From positions 93,210,759-93,274,758 of the forward strand of contig NC_079501.1 in assembly GCF_030052815.1 (NCBI RefSeq): a stretch of 64,000 bases of DNA. Reading direction: 5' to 3'. The notes beneath the pieces were generated by a model. It had not been told where the DNA came from. It saw nothing but the letters and a program-made list of their open reading frames with translations, and made no database searches. The stretch's first letter is position 1. The number at the start of each line of letters is the position of its first letter. Positions 24,163 through 35,474 of this stretch are shown here, piece after piece. The position numbers were made by a program, and so were the translations under genes. Source of the stretch: Hevea brasiliensis (Eukaryota > Streptophyta > Magnoliopsida > Malpighiales > Euphorbiaceae).

Positions 24163-26189
24163 TGCCCTGGTGTAGCAGTAAACCATCATCTCTAATTGAA
24201 AATTCCGGTTTCTTGCCCTGCTGGACTTCTTCCAACGACCGATATTTCGATCATTACGGCGACCATTCTAATCTGATCAATCAACACTGGTTGTACATGC
24301 CATGCAACTACTGTCTGCCCATCATTATTAATCTCTAAGCTGGCATGCAATGATCTTAACTCATGCACCAAAGACAAAGGAGTAACCCGTAGACTTACCA
24401 TAGTCTTGCGACTTAAGGCGTCAGCCACCACATTAGCTTTCCCTGGCTGATAGTCTATTAGACAATCATAATCTTTTATCAACTCTAACAATCTCCTCTA
24501 TCTCAAATTCAACTCTTTCTGGGTGCCCAAATACTTCAAACTCTTATGATCTGTGTAGATGTAATATTTCTCCCCATACAAATAGTACCTCTAGATCTTA
24601 AGAGCAAACACAATGGCTGCAAGCTCCAAGTCATGTGCCGGATAATTCCTCTCATGCGGTTTTAGCTGGCGTGATGCATAGGTAATGACATTTCAATCTT
24701 GCATCAATACACAGCCTAACCCATTGTGAGAAGCATCGCTGTAAACTATATATTCTTTACCTAGTGTAGGTAAAGTTAGGACTAGAGCCTCTATCAAACA
24801 TCTCTTCAATTCATCAAAACTTTGCTGGCATTTGTCCGTCCACTGAAATTTCACATCCTTTCTAAGTAGCTTGGTCAATGGAGATGCCAACATGGAGAAT
24901 CCCTTCACAAATTGACGGTAATATCCATTAACCTTGACAAGCGAATCTGTGACATTTCTGGGTGGCTTCCAATTAAGGACGGCTTCAATCTTGCTAGGAT
25001 GTACCTTAATACCCTCTGCTGATACTATGTCCCCCAAAAAGGATATCTCCTTCAGCCAAAATTCACATTTCGATAATTTGGCGTATAGCTGTTTCTCTCT
25101 CAAAGTCTGTAGTACAATCCGCAGATATCTATCATGCTCTTCTGCATTCCTCGAATAGACCAATATATCATCGATAAATACCACAACAAACTGGTCGAGG
25201 TATGGTCTGAAGATAGTGTTCATCAGATCCATAAAAGCAGCCGGAGCATTAGTTAACCCGAATGGCATGACCAAGAACTCATAATGGCCATAGCGGGTTC
25301 TGAAGGCAGTTTTAGGAATACTCTGCTCTTGTACTCTCAACTGATAATAACCTGATCTCAGGTTAATTTTGGAGAACACAGCTGCACCCCTCAACTGATC
25401 AAACAAGTCATCAATACGGGGTAATGGATATCTGTTCTTTATTGTCACCTTATTCAGCTGTCGATAATCAATGCATAACCGGAGAGTGCCATCCTTCTTC
25501 TTTACAAATAACACCGGCACTCCCCAAAGTGACAAACTAGGGCGGATAAAGCCCTTGTCAAGCAACTCTTGCAACTGTACTTTTAATTCCTTTAGTTCTG
25601 CTGGTGCCATTCTGTATGGCGTTATGGAAATTGGGTCCACACCAGGCATAACATCAATTTCAAACTGCACTTCTCTTTCTGGAGGTAATCCTGGCAATTT
25701 ATCAGGAAATACATCCGAAAAGTCACATACAGTAGGAATGTCCTTTAGTGCTGGACTCCCCACTTGGGTGTCTATCACATGTGCCAAGTACGCCTCACAC
25801 CCTTTTCTAATCATTTTTCTGGCCAGTGCAGCTGAAATGATGTTTAAAGGCAATAACTGCCTCTCCCCATGTATTACTACATCACCATACTGAGGAAGAC
25901 CAAAAGTGACTGTCTTCAGTCTACAGTCAATCATCGCATGATGCTTAGCTAACCAATCCATGCCCAAGATAATGTCATAATCTCTGAAGGGCATTTCAAT
26001 TAAATCAGACAGAAAAGTGTGTCCTTGGATCACCAAAGGACAATCCCTATATAATTTATTTACCCTGACCTCTTGGCCTAATGGACTTGTTACTAGCACA
26101 TCATAATCCATTGGTACACACTGAATAGCAGTAGAACACATCACACTAGCACTAACATACGAATGTGTGGAGCTAGCATCAAATAACAC
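24163..26189 (-). pseudogene. Element B protease, reverse transcriptase and RNase H, degenerate
   Basis: A long frame at 24693-26189 carries protease then RT. The protease motif reads [13 protein letters not shown]; the Gly of the D-x-G active site is missing. RT shows [20 protein letters not shown], the fingers/palm MPFGLTNAP, and FIDDILVYS with its two Asp at residues 340-341. The domain A motif, however, reads [12 protein letters not shown], so the catalytic Asp is Asn (residue 276). RNase H starts at [11 protein letters not shown] and is cut by TGA just before 24693, then by two Trp-to-TAG changes before the 24192-24491 frame (DYQPGKANVVADALSRK). The frame next to solo LTR C ends in a stop caused by a small frameshift. 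The product would copy element RNA into DNA, but this copy cannot. Confidence 0.88.
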
Positions 26190-26224
26190 ATGTACATCTT
26201 CGTCAAGGATGGAAAAATTACTAG

Positions 26225-27494
26225 CTACAACGTCTGATGTTTCAGCCTCCTCCCTCTAACGCATGGTATACACTCTGACTGGTGCGCCACTGGGTACTGG
26301 CTGGTTAACAGTGCTTTGACTTCCAGGAGTGTTACCAGGGCCCCTACCTCTGCCTCTACCTCTAGCAGCTGACTATGACCCTCTAGGTGCAGAGACTTGG
26401 GCTGATCCCTCAGATGTAGCAGAAGGTCTAGACCGGCGCGGACTAGTGCAATCCTTAGCGAAATGTCCGCTCCCTCCACAGTTAAAACATGCACCGATAT
26501 CTTTGAAACAAACCCCACCATGAGTTCTACCACAAGTTTCGCACTGCCGTACTAATAGAGCTCCTCGGGGTGCCTACTGGGTCTGCTGACCAGACTTGGG
26601 TGGTCTTTGGCCAGAAAATCTGCGTCTACCAGATCTACGGGAGCTGGATCCCCCAAACTGTTTCCGCTTGCCAGAACCACTCTCAGATGTTTGTCCCGTA
26701 GTCTTTTCAGTTTTCTCTTTCTCTTGTGTACCTTTCTTTACTGCCCCTTCAGATTCTATCCTTTCCAGTTTCAGGGCCTGTGAGATCAACTCAGCAAAAT
26801 TCTGATGTCGGAAACTCACAACTTGCATTCTCAGATTCGGCCTTAACCCAGACTCAAACCTCTTACATCTATCTCTGGGGGTGGAGACTAAGCTTCCAGC
26901 ATAGTGGCTTAGCCTTGAGAAGTCTCTCTCATACTATGCTATTGTTCGGTCCCCTTGTTTCAAACTCAAAAATTCTTGCAACTTCATATCCACATATGCA
27001 TCGGGAACCCATTTCTGTCAAAACTCTCTCAAAAAGTCTGACCAGGTTAACACAGGTGGCTCAACCAGGCTATGGGGGATGGTCTTCCACCATTCATACG
27101 TATCCCCTTGTAACAAGGAAACAGAATACTCGAACTTTAGCTCTTCCGTACACTGCAGCTTTCTAAAAACCCGTTCCATTCTTTCCAACCATCGTTTCGC
27201 TTCCGGTGGATCCACACCGCTTTAAACTCTGGTGGCCCCAAATTTCATCAATTTTTCATATTATCAGTGAAATTTGTGGTTGTGCTACAGTACTTGCATT
27301 TGAGCTTGGGGTGGCACATTACCCGCCATTTCTTTGGAAAAACGCAGCCATCTCATGCATAAACCGAAAGCAGGAATCTGCGATCTTTGAGTAGGAGCTG
27401 GAGTGGCTGACCCACTCACGTTCTAGAGTGCTGGGGCTTCCCCTTGAACCTCGGCCTCTACAGATTGTTCTTCGGAATGATCTCCTCCTTCCAT
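26225..27494 (-). pseudogene. Element B gag, degenerate
   Basis: ATG at 27494 (MEGGDHSEE) begins the likely gag. The capsid core is seen in 27018-27215: DPPEAKRWLERMERVF, then LQGDTYEWWKT. A basic linker lies at 26574-26828, and a retroviral zinc knuckle CFNCGGSGHFAKDC at 26448-26489, preceded by a second Cys/His cluster (CETCGRTHGGVC). These pieces lie in different frames and are separated by stops. Gag packages the RNA into virus-like particles in the cytoplasm. It is read into protease-RT without an intervening gene. Confidence 0.82.
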
Positions 27495-27660
27495 TCCGTT
27501 TTCCCAAATTTTCTACTTCTTGAGATCAAACACAAGGAGGTTGACCTCCGTTAGTGCATATTCATGATATAAATATGTCATATGTATCAATTAAAGACAC
27601 TTGAGCAGTTGTACTTATCAATAAAATATTCATACACATAGTCAAAATTTATTGAAAAAA

Positions 27661-27676
27661 CCATGCTCTGATACCA
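27661..27676 (-). promoter_or_regulatory. Element B primer-binding site (initiator Met tRNA)
   Basis: Minus strand TGGTATCAGAGCATGG matches the 3' end of plant initiator tRNA-Met and lies 8 bp inside the 5' LTR. Confidence 0.93.
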
Positions 27677-27684
27677 CTAAAACA

Positions 27685-30600
27685 TGTCACACCTTACCCC
27701 TTTGTAAGGCATAACATGTTCCTGTAGAATACTTAATGAACTACCGAACTTCACCTACCGATAATTCACTAAGTATACTACAAGGGATTTTAAAACTATT
27801 TTCTTGCATTTTGGAAGTGGTGAGTATTTTGGTAGGAATTAAAAACTATTTATTCAAAGTTTAAATACTAATAAAAATTTTTGTCCATTTTAATTTTGCC
27901 GCAAATTTTATAAAAATTTTGACAGAGTTCCGTTTGTATTTGGAGAAAACAGTTCTTCAAATACCTAAAAAAAAACACTTCCAATAATTTTCTCAACTCC
28001 CAACCTCCAATAAATCTCAAATTAACTCATTTCAATTCACTTCAAAATAATTCCACAATCCAAATCAAAATTTCTCATCTCAAAATATTTAATAACATCA
28101 TTCACAAGGCAAAAAGTATGAAATTCACATGTACAAATATTAATTTACAGAAGGAAATCCAAAAAAATAACATTATTACAATTTATTTTACAACTGCTCA
28201 ACTTTACATTGATACATACAACATTTCTAGATTTACATCAAAATTAACTACAAGGGTACAAAATAATACCCGTACAAAAAGACCGGTATATTTCTCAATT
28301 CAATAGCAGCTCACTCTGCTGCTTTCTCCTTGCTCTTATCTGCGACAGCAAAATAAGCTATCGCTGAGTATAAAAATACTCATTGGTGCACAATAAAAAT
28401 TTGAAATGCAATACATAAATCATTCATTATCAAAACATAGTTTAAATATTTCTCAATCACATTTCGCAAACTATCAGAGCTCATAATAACACAATTTAGT
28501 CAAATAATTTAAGAAACATAGTGTTGCCAATTCATACACAACTTAAGCTATGACACAAAATTTCCTATCAATGCCATGTTGTACACCACGACAAAGCAAT
28601 CTACAACCCCATTAATTGAAATCAATGAGGGAAGTGGCTAGCTAGCTAATGAGTACTCATTCGATCTCAACCTCAACTGGCAAGCCAGAGAGGGAGGAAA
28701 AAAACGATTTCAACCCCATAAATGGAAGAGGAATAATGTGATACTGTCATGCTAAGTGTGAACACAAAATCAATTCAAAACAATTTATTTAAATAATTTA
28801 TGAGAAATCTGATCAATTTTCAAAGTCATATTTGCGATTATAAAATGGCAACACAGTACATAATTAATCACAGAAGTCAAATTTTTGAGAATAAAATATT
28901 TAAATAAGAATTATTGTGCACAGACCTGACGTGAGTCGCCTCTAGGCCTTGACTCAGTCTCTCCGAGCTTCCAAGTATTTTTTAGCTGAAACACACAGTT
29001 TCATAGTGTTTCAGTACCATATCTTAGCATAAATCCAAAAATAAATTTAACTTCACTTTTACCTAGCTTTATTGTGCTAAACTCGACGTTCTTGAAATTT
29101 TTATATTTTGGGTTACTATTCACTACACTATTCAAGTCAAATTATTGACTTTTTAAGGCTTAATAGGTATGGTAACTCCAACTTCACCCACATACCACAT
29201 TTTGGTCATTAAATTTGTTGGTTTTGGTCATTTTCTCAAAGCTTAAGTCTTTTAGGCAAAATTGTCAAATTTTCAGTTTTGGTGTCCCTAATTGCACTGT
29301 TCCATTGATCATTTTACTGTTGGAATTTGGCAAAAATTCCTTCATAGAAAATATTCTTTATTATCTTAAGTTTATTCTCATTTTTGAATCACCCCAATTG
29401 GAGTTTTGTAGCCCAAGTTATGGCCATTTGAACCATGGCTGCCGGATTGAAAACAACCCAGATTTTCTGGGCAATTTTGGTGCTGGCAGTTTTGGGTCAC
29501 CAACTTGGGGTGGTCAAAAGACTTGGTTGCTGGAAGAATTTGGGTTTGTGTTCTTCATGAAAGTTTTAGGTCTATATCTCATCTAACCACTGGTAAAATT
29601 TCAGGTCATTTGGACCTGCCTAGCTCGAGTTATGACCAAATGAACAAATACTGTTCATTTGGTCAGTTTGTACAGGGGAGCCTGCACTTATCCAATTTTG
29701 GTCAATTTGTTCACTAGGTTTTGGTCACTTTTTGGGCATGGTTCCTAAATGAAAATTGTGTCATTTTATGTCTATTTTCATCCCCAATTGGTTCCATATC
29801 AATTGGACTTGTAAAATTTCATTTTTGGTCCTTCAAAGTTGACTTGGTCATGCTGCCAGCAGCATGACCACACTCCCTCCGAATTTGATTTTTATTCCAA
29901 CCATTCTAACACAACTCATGTGGTCCCAAATGACCATTTTTAACTTCACAATAGGTCCAAGACACCATTTACTCATTTCTTACATTTTTGATTCATAAAC
30001 CCTAAGTCCCAAAACCCTAACTTACTAAATTGTTGTATTTAACCACATTTAATGCTTTTAATCCTAACCATTCAACTAAATAAAGTTTCTAAACTCATTT
30101 AAATCCATCAAACCATGCAAAACATACTCCCATCACCTGCTGGCCAAAATTTCAGTAATGGTCCCTCACAATTTTTTTTTTTATTTTAAGCATATTTCAA
30201 GCTAATTCAAACTAAAAACACAACAAATAATCACAAACTTTCAAATTGATGTGCTTACCTCAACTTTAATATCCAATCTTCAATTTTTCTCTTCTTTTCT
30301 TCTTTCTTTCTTGTTCTTAAGTTGAGATAACAAGCTCTTGTAAGGTTTTTATGGGAGTTATTAAGATTAAGTGAAGAAATTAAAGCTTGAGAGCAAGCTT
30401 TAATGGAGAAATTTTCATGGAGGAATAAGGGAGAGAGTGAGGCGGCAAGAATGGGAAGAAAGAAGACAACTTTATTTTTTTTTCTTTTCTTTTCTTTTAT
30501 CTATTTAGCTTATGGAAGACCCCAAAAAATCAATTTAATTAATTTATTAATTATAACTTTTATGATATCATGCATGATGTCATCTCCCTACACTTTTTCT

Positions 30601-31136
30601 TTTTCTCTTTTTTTTTATTTATTTTTTTATTAGTTCTTTAATTTAATTCCCGACTCCGAAATTTTCTTTTCTCCGATTTTATTTGACAGTTAGGTTAGGA
30701 GTCAGCTCTCGGGGTCAATTGACCAAATTGCCCCTCGTCAGTCCATCCCGGTTTGTAAATAATCCAATATTTCTTCCGGCTCCCTGACCTAATTATTTGA
30801 CTGACTTAACAGTTCTTTTTCGTGATTTTCTCTTTTCCACTGTGTTCATAAGGGTCCTAAGGACCGCAGCGTTATATTTTACAGATCGAAATTTGAGTTT
30901 AAAATGACTTCGCAGTCATTCTTGAGAAGGTCACCCATCGCTGTGACTCTCGGCTCGTTTAACCTCTTATGTTCTATTTTTCTTATTTATACTTAACTAA
31001 TTGAACATTACTAATTATTTATGTTTATGGCTTCTCTAATTGACTTAAGTGTGGTTCTAATCCCCTTAATTGTCCGAACCGACTCCGGTCACCGGAACAG
31101 TAAAATATACCAGGCTATACCAATAGGAGTGTTATA
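27685..31136 (-). repeat. Element B 5' LTR (right copy)
   Basis: 3452 bp. It ends GTGTTATA on +, a C-to-T change from the TACA terminus kept by the left copy. The 13-bp-arm hairpin recurs at 29634-29664. Confidence 0.93.
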
Positions 31137-32300
31137 AGGCATGCCTCGTATTGCATTTTTATTTGATGAGACTGTTATGGATGTCGCCTTAAGGTAATTG
31201 GAGTTGTGTGCGTATGTCAGCGTGCGTGTGGTGTGATTATGGATATGGGTAGGACGGGAGTACAGCTTTGAGTTGATCTCGTTGACCTCTGTATTTGGAT
31301 TATTAAGGGAAAATTCAGCTCGAGTTGATATCATTGGTAGGTGTTAGAACTAAGAAAGCAGTATAGGGGATCAACTCTCATATATATTTACACATTGATG
31401 TGACACACGGGTGTGTGAGTACTCCAAATTATCTTTTGTATGAATATTATTTGAATTGTTTGAAATTATGTATGTATATTACATTTCATACATAGGAATG
31501 TATTAGATTTAAATAGCTATAAAAATTGTATTTAAAATCAGTATCCTACTCTATAAGTCAAACACTCACCCTTGTTTAACTATTTTTTCCTCAGATGATA
31601 GGTGAATTTGTTGAAATAATCTGTCTTCTTTCTTACAAGTTTACTAGAAAAGCTTGATTGCATTTTGATTATCATTATTTCAAATTCTAGAGTTCCACAT
31701 ATACTAGTAGTGTAATATTTTTACCTAGGGTTGTTATAACTAAATTTATTAGAGTTGTAAACTTATTTATGTGAATATGCTTGGACATATGAGATGACAA
31801 TTTCTTTGGATGAGGGAGCTGAGCTCCTATTTAGTTATTTATTTGCATTGAGGACTATAAGGGTGAGCTAAGCTCTCTATATTGTTTATCGCAAGGTGTT
31901 TTGCGGTCGCCTGGACGAACACTCACCGAAGTGGGAAAGAGTGAGGAGTCGCCACTTTAATTTTGAGGGAAATTAAAGAAAACCATTTGTGAAAATAAGT
32001 TAAAATGAAACCACTTCAAAAACAGAGATTCTAGGTTCGGGGTCCGTAAACGGGTGGGGAAGGTGTTAGGCACCCCACCTCGTCCCTCAATAAGGGTGAG
32101 CAGATTTAACTTTAAGCTCTTTATAAATTAAAATCAATAGTTAGGAGGGTCAAAAGGAGATGTTAATCCTTTTGGTAAAAGGGAATATTTGATTTTTCAC
32201 TAATTCGGGTTTCCCAGATACATAAATAAATGAGACGACCCTTAGTGAGTTGCTGTTGTGTGTCAGTTTTGTTTAAGGGGTTATTTTGCATATTCGTTTT

Positions 32301-32690
32301 GAGAATCGGATAAGAACTCTCCTCCGATCTCTTTTTAGATTAAAATTTCGATTGGAGATCGGATAAGAACTCTCCTCCAATCTCTTTTAGATATTTATGA
32401 GAATTTTTTATTGAGAATCGGATAAGAACTCTCCTCCGATCTCTTTTAAATATTTATTAGAATTTTTGGATTGAGAATCGGATAAGAAATCTCCTCCGAT
32501 CTCTTTAAATATTTATTAAAGTTTTTGGATTGAGAATCGGATAAGAACTCTCCTCAGATCTCTTTAGATATTTATTAAAATCTTTTGGATTGAGAATCGG
32601 ATAAGAACTCTCCTCCGATCTCTTTTAGATATTTATTAAAGTTTTTTTTTATTGAGAATCGGATAAGAACTCTCCTCCGATCTCTTTTAC
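32301..32690. repeat. LTR tandem array, seven units of about 58-60 bp
   Basis: Seven head-to-tail units, each starting GAGAATCGGATAAGAACTCT and continuing CCTCCGATCTCTTTTAGATA. ATCGGA and TCCGAT inside each unit form an inverted repeat around a loop of about 12 nt. The array recurs in the other LTR at 51063-51452 with the same seven units. Confidence 0.9.
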
Positions 32691-34330
32691 TTGAATGAGA
32701 GTTGGATAAGGACTTTTCAAACCTCTTGAAATCTGATTACATCTACACATCATAAGAGCCTAAGACTAAGGGTTCTGGCATTCAAAGATGCCGGGGACCT
32801 GAATAAGGCCTCTTTTAACTCATTGGTACCTCGTGACTAGATAGGGGATACTAGACTGAATTTTACAGACCTCCTATGTGATCGCCTTACCAATACCTTT
32901 CGGCAGGCAACATTTGCTCTATTTCATTTGCTATTCCAAAACTCAATTTTACTCCGACCTCCCCCACCTTTACCCAGTCATATTCTCGAGCTAGTCTAGT
33001 GGTTCAACTTTATAACTCTCTGATTTATTATCCGAACGTTTATTTTTAAAAAAAAAACTCTTATGTTAGGACACTGTTACCAACGTTTTATCAAACTACC
33101 TGTACGTTACCCATGAATAGAACACCTACATTAAGAGATAATAAAAGACCAAGAACAAATAAATAACATGAACTGATATCAAATATAAACTCGAGAATAA
33201 CCACCCACGTGGGACCTTCTAACATAAAACAAACTTTAACGAAAATTATGAGTGTAAAAAGAAAATAAAGACGAACACTGGATAAGGCAACGGTTCAAAC
33301 ACTCACCTGCAGGAAGTTGAACCTATTGAACTAACTATGGAGTCACAAATGTTGTAGAGTTTCGGGCTAATAATCTGGGGACTAATGCTTGCCTTGAAAT
33401 GACGAATGCCTAGTTAGCATATAATCGAACCTGAAAGATAATGAATGAGATTGAACTCAGAAAATAAAAGTGGATATAAAGGTGGTGAAAACAGAACTGA
33501 AACTTAAGAAAAGGTATCACAGGGCAATGAACAAACTGAAAATCAGGAGTTCCAGTGTCCAACACTTTTTCAAAGAAAATACTTTAGAAAACTGGTTTCT
33601 AAAGTCTTTCTAGCTTAAAAATAGCAGAGTAGCAAAACTGAATTAATTTTCAGAGCCTTTCCACTATAATCACCACCCTTTTCTTCGTCCTCCCCTTCAA
33701 CAGTTTTCATGTAGGTATTTATAGGGAACGGATATTCCTAATGAAGGGTCAGGATTCCCTTTGAGGGAAATGGAAGGTTTAGATTTTAAAGGACACGATC
33801 TGATGGTTGGGAATTAAAGAGAATCAAAACAAACGACCGAGATCCTTTTCTGCATATTTGTCATTTCTCCTTTCTAATTTGACGGCTCAGAATTTTCTTG
33901 TCAAGGGCGATCCGAAGGCTGAGAATAAAGAGCGCCGATCTTGTCGTCTTGTTCTTTGATCCAAGGGCTCTGGACTTATCCTTACAAGTAAGATCAACGG
34001 TGGAGATTGGGATATACAAAGATCGTCATGACATACTCGCACTGTCAAGAATGTGGGCGATTCTGAGGCGTGCGGTGGAGATTTCGTCTGCAACGCTTTA
34101 ACTACCTCGGCTCTGATTATGACGACAGTTAGCGGAAGTTGTCTTATTCTCTTTGTTTTCCGACCTTCCCTCCCTTCCGATCTTTCTAACACGATCCTTT
34201 TCCGATCTCTCATGCCGGGCTCTCCTCTTCCAACCTCTCCTACTCCGGTCTTCTCCTTTATCCAATCTGATTCAGTCAAAGCATTTATTCCTTCGATTTC
34301 CAAGGCATCCGCTTCATTTTCTGCTTGCAA

Positions 34331-34360
34331 TAAATGCTCAGACTTTCCCTATATATATAC
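34331..34360 (+). promoter_or_regulatory. Promoter-like cassette 1 in left LTR of D
   Basis: TAAATGCTCAGACT (34331-34344) is followed by TATATATA (about 34350-34359). The same 14-mer precedes the TATA box of the antisense gene 966 bp further on. The alternating TATA is symmetrical, so it could also serve the sense strand. The copy in the right LTR is at 53094-53122. Confidence 0.4.
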
Positions 34361-34896
34361 CTTCAACGGGAAACCCCTCCGCATATGATTTTCTCCTCTT
34401 TCTCACTTTTCCTGTTCTAACTGCTCCGGCAATAATCCCGGCCATGATAGTTGCTTTTGATCTTTTTCCGATTGTCCTCTTTATTCCTCGACTGAAAATT
34501 TACGATCCCGGTGATCGGAGAATTATGATAACCTCATTTGATGACAGTGAGAGAACCAGACTAATTTGCCGACCTGGATCGAGGACCTCGATCGTGTCGA
34601 TCTCGAATCGTTCGACCGATATAATCGGCGAACTGATTTCGGGCGAGAAGACTGCTAATATTCCTCTTAACATCGGTGACTGCCCCTTGAAGTTCATTTG
34701 GCTCCTCACCACATTGGGCATCCCGACTACAGCTCGGTTCTGGTCGATGACAGTGGAGATGACTCTCCATCCTCATGAGAGTCATAATCACCCCATCTGA
34801 GCTGTACGTCTATCCGCTGTCTATGGCTGGACAAATCTTTTGATTCAGCCACGAGACTAGGCTTTGACATAGGCCTTTATTAGATAGGATGTTCCA

Positions 34897-35037
34897 CCGA
34901 TCTCTAAAGATCGCCCCTGTGATGTAATCAGACCTTTAATGTAATCCGATCTCTAGAGATCGCCCAAATGATGTAATCCGACTTTTAATATAATCTGATA
35001 TCAAGAGATCGCCCAAATGATGTAATCCGACTTTTCA
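34897..35037. repeat. Three tandem 49-bp units with 16-bp palindrome
   Basis: Units begin CCGATCTCTAGAGATCGCCC and continue with ATGATGTAATCCGAC. The middle unit has the perfect palindrome CGATCTCTAGAGATCG. The array recurs at about 53653-53795 in the right LTR. Confidence 0.8.
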
Positions 35038-35296
35038 GAAATAAAATTTTATTTTGACAACTATCATTTTATTATTATTGCATTGATTATTTTCTGATCT
35101 CTGATGTGTTTATCCGATCCGATTTCTAACTGAACAGCCCTTAACTGATCCGCACTTCCAAACATCCGCCTTAATTCACCGATCTCTAACTAGCCGATCT
35201 CTCCTTATTATGGAATTTCTGGAATATTCGTGAAACGTGTCAGAAAAAGCTGGCGAATCCCGCTAACCGATGCGCCGCTTGGGACACCGTGAGCAT

Positions 35297-35320
35297 TAAA
35301 TGCTCAGACTAGTATAAATA
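35297..35320 (+). promoter_or_regulatory. TATA-box promoter of the LTR antisense gene (left copy)
   Basis: TAAATGCTCAGACT (35297-35310) followed by TATAAATA (35313-35320), 155 bp before the first ATG of the antisense gene. A start of transcription near 35345-35350 would be expected. The copy in the right LTR is at 54053-54076. Confidence 0.6.
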
Positions 35321-35474
35321 GGGGATGAGTCCGCCAGTTGTCCCCTTATGTCATTTTCAGCCTTTCGCGAGCGATTCCAAAATCCTCTCATTTTTCAAGT
35401 TCTTCCAACACTGATCACACTCTTGTAAGGATTTTGATCTTTCTTTCAGTTTAAATTTTCTCTCTTCTTTGAAA

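Larger units (their letters stand above)
16243..31136 (-). mobile_element. Element B: Tekay/Del-type Ty3/gypsy chromovirus
   Basis: A 14.9-kb LTR retrotransposon on the minus strand, inserted in solo LTR A with target duplication AGGCA (16238-16242 and 31137-31141). The order along the minus strand is 5' LTR (27685-31136), Met-tRNA PBS, gag, protease, RT, RNase H, integrase, chromodomain, polypurine tract, 3' LTR (16243-19702). The very long LTRs, Met PBS, single gag-pol arrangement and C-terminal chromodomain fit the Tekay (Del) lineage. Solo LTR C (21049-24157) interrupts the integrase region. Frameshifts and stops throughout, plus loss of a catalytic Asp in RT, show it is dead. Over the first 230 bp the LTR copies differ by six transitions counted by eye, so it is moderately young. 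Confidence 0.92.

Noticed and set aside
33887..34800. Overlapping 70-215-codon frames on both strands in D's LTR (also 52755-53477)
   Set aside because: No recognised domain, and several frames differ between the two LTRs; they look like chance frames in a CCGATC-rich LTR.
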